A stretch of 64,000 nucleotides of DNA. It comes from Trichomonas vaginalis G3 (taxonomy: Eukaryota > Parabasalia > Trichomonadida > Trichomonadidae). The DNA lies in the NCBI RefSeq assembly GCF_026262505.1, contig NC_067207.1:16832082-16896081 (forward strand). Reading direction: 5' to 3'. Shown here piece by piece: positions 58,235 to 64,000 of the stretch. Position 1 is the stretch's first letter. Each line of letters opens with the position of its first letter. The position numbers and the translations under genes were made by a program. Under the pieces are notes generated by a model. That model was given only the letters and a program-made list of their open reading frames with translations. It searched no databases and was not told the DNA's origin.

Positions 58235-58435
58235 TTATTCTTTCTTTTCTGAGTTGTTTAGAGCTGGTTTCTCTTGTAGGAACCTTTCGTACTCTTCCAT
58301 GGTCATGTAATTGCGAATTTGGTACGCAATTCCAGGTTCGTTGTTTTTGAACCTTACGTATGTAACGCTTCCATCCTCCTCAGGGAAGTAAGCTGCTAAC
58401 ATCTGACCAAGTTTTCTCGGTGACTCGGAGCTCAT
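58235..58435 (-). CDS. 66-aa conserved small protein
   Basis: Identical to 33096-33296 at the protein level. Confidence 0.6.
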   Translation of the reverse strand: MSSESPRKLGQMLAAYFPEEDGSVTYVRFKNNEPGIAYQIRNYMTMEEYERFLQEKPALNNSEKKE

Positions 58436-58486
58436 AAAAATGTCACTTTTTAAACGTTAAGTTTTTAGTCTTATTTTACCCTTTGT

Positions 58487-58681
58487 TTACCCTTTGTTTA
58501 CCCTTTGTTTGTCAAGGTAGTATTGGAGCGCAATTTCTCCAAATTCTCTGTGTCGGAGTTCTTCAGCATTTTCCAAGGTGTACCTGGAGAACTCATAGAA
58601 GTTGTCAAGAACATACTGCCATGCTGCTCTTCTGAGTTCGTCGGTATTTTGGAAGTGTTGCACCTTCGAGTCTTCTGACAT
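58487..58681 (-). CDS. small conserved protein with repeat-altered end
   Basis: Same as 33318-33524 except the end, changed by two extra 12-bp ACCCTTTGTTT-type units (58478-58513). Confidence 0.55.
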   Translation of the reverse strand: MSEDSKVQHFQNTDELRRAAWQYVLDNFYEFSRYTLENAEELRHREFGEIALQYYLDKQRVNKG

Positions 58682-58704
58682 GAAAAAAATGACACTTTTT
58701 CAGC

Positions 58705-58852
58705 AAAAATATATTTTAGGGTAGAAGGGTATATCTAACCTCTTTTCTAACCTCTTTTCTACCCTCTTGAATTTTCATGAAATTTACACCAAAAATATAT
58801 TTTAGGGTAGAAGGGTATATCTAACCTCTTTTCTAACCTCTTTTCTAACCTC
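58705..58852 (+). repeat. two direct copies of the 60-bp repeat
   Basis: 58705-58765 and 58790-58852; the central palindrome differs (GAAGGGTATATCTAACC), keeping the flanking stem GGGTAGAA/TTCTACCC in the first copy. Confidence 0.85.
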
Positions 58853-58935
58853 ATGAATTTGTCATGAGTTTTCCCGAAATAAAAAATAAAGTTGGTTTTT
58901 TTAAAAAAATATTTTTTTATTTTTATTGTAAGAAC

Positions 58936-59848
58936 ATGTTAGCAACAACAGCACCAAACTCGTTAGTCATGAACCCAACTTCAATGTTAGTAGAGATGAA
59001 AAGCTTCATTCCTTCTTCATATACTTTTGAGACAGAAATCCAGAAGATAAAGCAAGAACTTTTAACAAGTAATTTAGACTGTAGTGCGAAAGATGAAACA
59101 AATGAACAGTATCTTTATGAAATGCAGGATATTATTGACCATTTACCCAAATTGCCTGAAATCCAACAACAAAAGCTCACTATTCCTGAATTCGATGAAA
59201 TAGAAGTCAAAGCAACTGACTCAGTAGAAATAAAGAAGTTCATACGAAAGGTTAACTATGAGTTTCTTGGATTTCATTGCAACCACAAAGTCATGGACAA
59301 AGATTGCGATATGGTATATAAGAACATCTCTGACATATACAAATCTGGGGAGTTTAAGACCTACGACAACTTTGTTTCGTTAGTTGCTGAATGTGTATGG
59401 CAGATAAGAGATAAAGATAGAAGAGTAAGATATGGAATGAACAGATAAAACCCGCAACTTTTGAGTTAAAGAGAGCAATTGACGCCTTAGTCATACTAGC
59501 AGGTAAGGTTTCAGAATATAACGCAAAAATGAACCCGCAATGTTCAAAATGTAAGCAGCAATTAGGAAATATAACTACTCCGTCAAAGAGATAGAACGTA
59601 TGAGAAACGACTATGCTGACTTAAAGAGGAGGCAGAGAAACCAGCAGAAGATAAAATGGACATGTTGACATTTCTAAACAAAAACTATCCAACAGCTGAC
59701 GATTTCCTTCTTTCAGATGTCAAGAAAATATAAAGAAACCTCGGCATTGTTAAAACATTCGATGTACTGACAGAAGAAATAGAAGCTTACGAAATTGTTT
59801 AGAATTTCACGAATTCACAATGTTTACCATGTAAAACGCTTATAAAAT
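58936..59848 (+). pseudogene. 300-aa cassette protein, frameshifted copy
   Basis: Intact to about 59425 (DRRVRYGMNR), then broken (near 59425, 59555, 59625, 59730, 59785), ending HNVYHVKRL-like. The site broken in element 1 (34300) is intact here. Confidence 0.55.
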
Positions 59849-59851
59849 AAC

Positions 59852-60090
59852 TGGGGTAGAAATGAGGTTAGATATCGGTTAGATATACCCATCTACCCTA
59901 AAATATTATTTTATTGAATTCAGCAACAAAAATTCTGAGTAAAATAATTTTAGGGCTTGTGTCAAACCGTTGAGTTTTCACAAAATTTAAAAAATAACGT
60001 TTACCATGTGAAACGTTTATAAAATAACTGGGGTAGAAATGAGGGTAGAAAACGGGTAGATATACCCTTCTACCCTAAAATATATTTTTG
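59852..60090 (-). repeat. two inverted 60-bp repeats and a duplicated gene end
   Basis: Inverted repeats at 59852-59905 and 60031-60090. A direct duplication of the gene's 3' end (TTTACCATGTAAAACGCTTA at 59821 and TTTACCATGTGAAACGTTTA at 60000) accompanies the second. This suggests a duplication or insertion event at the cassette's right boundary. Confidence 0.7.
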
Positions 60091-60226
60091 CTGAAAAAAA
60101 TGACCAAATTTCATGAAATTTCTCTAGACCGACTTTTACAGGGGTAGCCAAAACTCATGAAAATCGTGAAAAATAACAGAGTATTTTGACAACTTCAAAC
60201 AAGCAGAGTAAATGAACCATTTATTT

Positions 60227-61097
60227 TTATTGACTTTTTACAATTTGAACTTTGTTTGCGTAGATATGAATTCTGAAAGAAGTATGAGGGTCTTGTATGA
60301 CTTTGTACTTCTCCCATAGTTCATGTCTGTCAAACTTACCTGCCATGGACTCTTTCATAAGTTCCATGAAATCGTCTTCGGACAATCCAGGGAAAAGTAT
60401 GATATCAGTAAGTATTCTCTTTACATCCTTACTTAAACTCTTGGCTGTCTGTACACAAATGACAACTGAGATGTTAAAGTGTCTGAGCTTCTTAAGAATT
60501 CGACACATGTCTTGTTCTCTGTTCTTTAACAAAGGATGAGAAGCAAAGTCATCTAAGATAAGAAGACATCTGTGAGGGTAAGTCTTCCAATCGTAAGATT
60601 GCAATTTCTTCGAAATGTATTCTATCTCTTTCTGTTTGTTTCTGAAGTGTTTCTTCTCTAATATTCTCTGCATTTCCTCATTTGGGTCTTTAAACTTAGA
60701 ATTGACATACTCATTTATAGCATTGTACTTCAAACTCTTCTTTGGTACTTCTTTATCCAATCTAACAACTCAGAGTCTTTTATACATACTAACTTAGACT
60801 TCTTTATAATATCTTTGAACGAATTGACGGTTTGATCGAATTGACCAGAAGTACTACAAATGACAACTAACTCATAGAATGGGTTCTTCTCATCTAGTTC
60901 TTGTTGTTGTGCAGCCATTTTAAGATAAGTGAAAGTCTTACCCGACCCAGGTGGTGCGATTAGACCTGTTATACCATTCTGAGCAAATAAGAACTTGTCA
61001 TGTATGGTTTTATCTGAGCATTTTCTAACTTCCTCTTGTTCTTGTTTAAAACATTCTCAAATTTCTTGTCAATGTCAGCAAACTTTTTTTCTAACAT
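60227..61097 (-). pseudogene. A32-like packaging ATPase, frameshifted copy
   Basis: Same gene as 35070-35945. Breaks near 60735 (missing A), 61005 and 61040. Walker A and B regions remain. Confidence 0.75.
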
Positions 61098-61133
61098 ATT
61101 TTTAGAAAAATTAAAATTTTTATCTTTTTGAAA

Positions 61134-61598
61134 ATGTCTAGCGATTTCGCTATCTATATTCGAGACAAGCTTTTCGACAGCAAAACATCTGTCGACCATA
61201 AAATCTTACATAGTGTAAACAAGAAAGGTGAATTTGTTCTAAAGTTCTGTTTCTGGGAATATGACAAGAACCATAAAACATTACAAAGAGCAGTCTTAAA
61301 ATTTGTCAATGACAGACTTGTTGACAGAGATGACGCCGATTGGAAAGATGAAGTCCAACAAAAGTTCTTAGAATGCAAAGAAGACACATGCGCTGTTCTT
61401 GAAGATGAAATAGAAAACAGAATAGATGAGCTATTAAAGGACAAAGAACTTTTACATAAATATGGTTCTGAGAAATTTGACATAACTCCACCAGAGAAGA
61501 AGAAGAAGAGAGAAAAGAGAGAGAAGAAAGAAAAGAAAGTAGAAGAAGAGAAGAAAGAACCAGAGCCAGTTCCAGAGAAAAAGAAATTTGACATGTAA
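61134..61598 (+). CDS. charged-tail protein (154 aa)
   Basis: Intact; one additional REK unit in the Lys/Glu tail and end KKKFDM for KVRYDM. Confidence 0.6.
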   Translation: MSSDFAIYIRDKLFDSKTSVDHKILHSVNKKGEFVLKFCFWEYDKNHKTLQRAVLKFVNDRLVDRDDADWKDEVQQKFLECKEDTCAVLEDEIENRIDELLKDKELLHKYGSEKFDITPPEKKKKREKREKKEKKVEEEKKEPEPVPEKKKFDM

Positions 61599-61614
61599 AA
61601 ATAAAATTTTATTT

Positions 61615-62034
61615 TTAGAACATTTCTGGGTCAATGTCAATGTTCTCTTCCTCTTTAGGAGCAAACACTGGCTTAGACTCTAAAATCTTTTTACCCAATT
61701 TACCTTGAACTTCAACTATCTTAGACTCATAATATTCATAGTCGTCTGCTTTCTTTGGTTCATAAGGTATAACAAGTTTGTATGCTTTGCCTTCTTTAAG
61801 GTTTGAGAACCTTCTGTCAAAATTTTCTTTGACTGCTAACAAACCTTCTATGTCTAAGTCTTCAAATTTCGCACCATTTTTAGTCACAATAGCAAACTTA
61901 ACTGGTTCGATGTTCCAAACTTTGTCAAATGTAGACTTTTCAAAATGGTAGAAGTAAACATTCAAATATGTGAATGGAGCTAACTTATCTTTGACTTCTG
62001 TCATGTACTTATTTACTGAGATGAATTTTGCCAT
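61615..62034 (-). CDS. 139-aa conserved protein
   Basis: MAKFISVNKYMTEVKDKLAP; diverged N-terminal 25 residues from the element 1 protein, identical afterwards. Confidence 0.5.
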   Translation of the reverse strand: MAKFISVNKYMTEVKDKLAPFTYLNVYFYHFEKSTFDKVWNIEPVKFAIVTKNGAKFEDLDIEGLLAVKENFDRRFSNLKEGKAYKLVIPYEPKKADDYEYYESKIVEVQGKLGKKILESKPVFAPKEEENIDIDPEMF

Positions 62035-62075
62035 CTTTTCTATCGGATAAAAAAATATTTTTTTTTAAAAACGTT

Positions 62076-62660
62076 TTAAAATGGTATGCCATATAGCTTC
62101 TTGAATTTGTTAAGAAATAGTCTAACGTATTTTCCATCTGTATCTCTAGCGTATACATAAGCATAGTCTGCCTTAGTAAAACATACTTGTAATTTTCTAT
62201 AGTTTACGCCGGTATAAAAGTAGAAAGAGTCCTGTTCTTCGCTGTAGTAGTAAAACTCAAACGTATGCTTGCCATAGTCTGTAATTTCAATTGCTTCATC
62301 TTCTAGTTCGTCGACAAATTCGAATACTATATCTCCAAATTTGCTTTTGTTCTTATTGTTTTCAGAACCAGTGACCCAACGTAAGTTTTCAAGTCTATTG
62401 TCGTTTCTTATACGGTTTATATGGTCTACAAAAGGTAAATTGTTAGGATTCAGTATAAAATGAGTTGCAATGACAACATGTTTAAGATAGTGTTTTCCAC
62501 CCATCTTCATATCAGCATATCCGTCATTTCGCTCCCATTCGCTTAAAACTCTTTTTGTCTTTTTGTTTCTGACTTCAAATGACTCACAACAGTGAATTTC
62601 ATATTTCTCATCTAACAAACAAGTTTCCCAACGGTCTTCTCCAACAAACTCAGCGTACAT
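62076..62660 (-). CDS. free-standing HNH endonuclease, element 2 only
   Basis: Intact 194 aa. HNH (His-Me finger) core: H61 in YLKHVVIATHFILNPN, D79-H80 in FVDHINRIRNDN, and N88/N92 with ENLRW following. A C-terminal part with aromatic strands (FEFYYYSEEQDSFYFYTGVN) resembles the accessory domains of phage and giant-virus HNH enzymes. It sits precisely between the 62034 gene and the helicase. Element 1 has only 35 bp there. Such genes usually spread by cutting empty sites, like homing endonucleases. It keeps its own TTTTTATTTTATTTGAA-ATG leader. Confidence 0.8.
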   Translation of the reverse strand: MYAEFVGEDRWETCLLDEKYEIHCCESFEVRNKKTKRVLSEWERNDGYADMKMGGKHYLKHVVIATHFILNPNNLPFVDHINRIRNDNRLENLRWVTGSENNKNKSKFGDIVFEFVDELEDEAIEITDYGKHTFEFYYYSEEQDSFYFYTGVNYRKLQVCFTKADYAYVYARDTDGKYVRLFLNKFKKLYGIPF

Positions 62661-62695
62661 TTCAAATAAAATAAAAATATATATTTTTATAAAAT

Positions 62696-63928
62696 TTACT
62701 CAGAAAAATTTTTCTTTGTATATACGCCGTTCTGAACATCTAAAAGACTTTTGACATTTGCCAAGAATGTACGTTTAGAAGCTGCCATATAACCATATTC
62801 TTGACAATACTGTTTATATGAATCGTACAATGACCTTTCATCTAAACACTCAAAGTCAGTTTCATCTATGAACAGTTCATAAACACTCTTGTTTGCTTCT
62901 AACAATGTTTGTCTTTCTTCGGTATGTGGAATTTGTCTTGGATTGAAGTTAGAAATATCTAATGTCATGAAATATGAGAACAAGTGGTTGTAAAAGTTAG
63001 GTGTCAAAGTTTCTGCTAAGTCGTCAAAATATTCTGTATCTTGCATATGAGAATCTGACGTTCTGACAACTACATATCTTCTGTCAGAACTTTCTAACTT
63101 CATCGGAACAACATTGTTTGAAACCATGATGAAATTTGCAACATTTTCACAAACTCTTTGGTCTTTATATTTTCTTTCAACAACTCCAACTTTGTCTGTT
63201 ATAAGACTCTTCAAAGCATCTGAGTTCAAAACTTTTGTTGTATCATACTTTGAAGTTCGTTACATACTATAAATTTCATATTCTCTATTGAAGAGTTAAT
63301 TTACCGCAGATGTTTTCTAAGTTTGTCATATTCGGATTCGAATAACCTTCTAACAGTTTGCACAAAATATCTGTAAAGAAAGTGTTCTTACCAGTTCCTT
63401 GTTTTCCAATTATAATGAGAGCAGTTTCATTTTTAGCACTTGGATGTTGTAAGATGTTTGCAAACCAACATAAGATATACTCATAAACCTTTTCGTTTCC
63501 ATTGCATATAATTTCTTTGACATGGTCTAACCAAGCTTCTATAACATTTTCTTTCCATTCTACTTGTTCGTATTTATATCCAGTGAAGATAGAATAGAAG
63601 TTTGGAGATGGTGTATAGAACTTTATACCACGAACTGAAAAATCTTCAAGTTTTGACAATAAGATATCCCAAGCATCTAACATCTTCATGCCAACTTGTA
63701 CGACTTTTATTTTCTTTAAGTTTCTGTCTACATTCTTGTTCTGAAACTATTGTTGCTCTTGGTTTGTTAAAGACAACATCCCATTCTTTCATGACATAAC
63801 ATTCTGGGCAGAGTCAACATAAATGACTAAACGTTTCAAATTCTCGACTGCTTTGTTATAGTCTCGAAATGGACACATATTTCTGAATGCTTGGAAGTCA
63901 TAAAATCTGAAACATCTATTCTGTACAT
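62696..63928 (-). pseudogene. SF3 helicase, frameshifted copy
   Basis: Matches 36909-38144. Breaks near 63244, 63300, 63715, 63810 and 63904. Motif A, C and the DRR finger are open in pieces. Confidence 0.75.
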
Positions 63929-63956
63929 TTTTATAAAAATAAAAAAAATATTTTTT

Positions 63957-64000
63957 TTATTCTTGACTTTGTTGTTCCATTTGTTGCATTTGTTGTTCTT
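63957..64000 (-). CDS. end of the 271-aa possible penton gene, cut by the window
   Basis: Only the Gln/Met-rich C-terminus (EQQMQQMEQQSQE) is in the window. Confidence 0.6.
   Translation of the reverse strand, partial: EQQMQQMEQQSQE

Larger units (their letters stand above)
47017..64000 (+). mobile_element. Maverick/Polinton-like element 2, truncated by the window end
   Basis: Collinear with element 1 from the left terminus to the 271-aa gene. Most genes are 95-99% alike by eye, but several blocks differ strongly: the fibre shaft, the 57007 gene, the minisatellite at 57525, the HNH insertion at 62076 and the region around 59.9-60.2 kb. Confidence 0.9.

Overview
The window looks like nuclear DNA of a parabasalid protist (a trichomonad such as Trichomonas or Tritrichomonas). 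It is very AT-rich and intron-poor, and the host genes are typical surface-protein families of that group: BspA-like leucine-rich-repeat proteins, discoidin-like secreted proteins, ankyrin-repeat proteins and a membrane-anchored GH29 alpha-L-fucosidase. Two large Maverick/Polinton DNA elements fill the second two thirds. Genus and species cannot be fixed from the sequence alone.

Host region (1-20,944). A tandem pair of multipass membrane protein genes (736-1641, 2180-3076) is interrupted only by in-frame stop codons. Two discoidin-like genes follow (3577-4242; 5734-6399, the latter with one in-frame TGA), with a BspA-like gene between them. Next come two paralogous type I membrane proteins (6558-8010 damaged, 8792-10276 intact), a BspA-like receptor with one frameshift (10900-12784), and an ankyrin gene split by a complete 2.2-kb Kolobok-like transposon with TTAA target duplications (14125-16350). 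The region ends with the intact fucosidase (16856-19921) and a MITE-like inverted-repeat element (20198-20931).

Element 1 (about 20945-46284) is a complete 25.3-kb Polinton-like element bounded by inverted termini of 26 A / 26 T plus a conserved hairpin. In order it carries: a Dam-type adenine methyltransferase, small membrane and membrane-active-like proteins, a phage-tail-fibre-like gene, a retroviral-type integrase, a family-B DNA polymerase, a set of small genes of unknown function, an A32-like packaging ATPase, an SF3 helicase, probable capsid proteins, a large coiled-coil protein and a 304-aa acidic-tailed protein. Element 2 (47017 to the window end) is a collinear, closely related copy truncated by the window. 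It differs by a free-standing HNH endonuclease gene, loss of one Cys-rich ORF, a shorter fibre shaft, different minisatellites, and blocks that are far more diverged than their surroundings.

How the genes fit together: integrase plus polymerase, helicase and ATPase give integration, replication and packaging; the major capsid, fibre and amphipathic proteins suggest a particle-forming (polintovirus) lifestyle; the methyltransferase could mark element or host DNA. Gene pairs are packed around 16-18-bp bidirectional promoters with a TTTTTA...ATG pattern, while a second gene class lies next to Myb-site-like CCGTTG/CGGTTA motifs. Many element genes are broken by single-base indels in short homopolymers. 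The two copies are usually broken at different places, so some breaks may be assembly error rather than decay.
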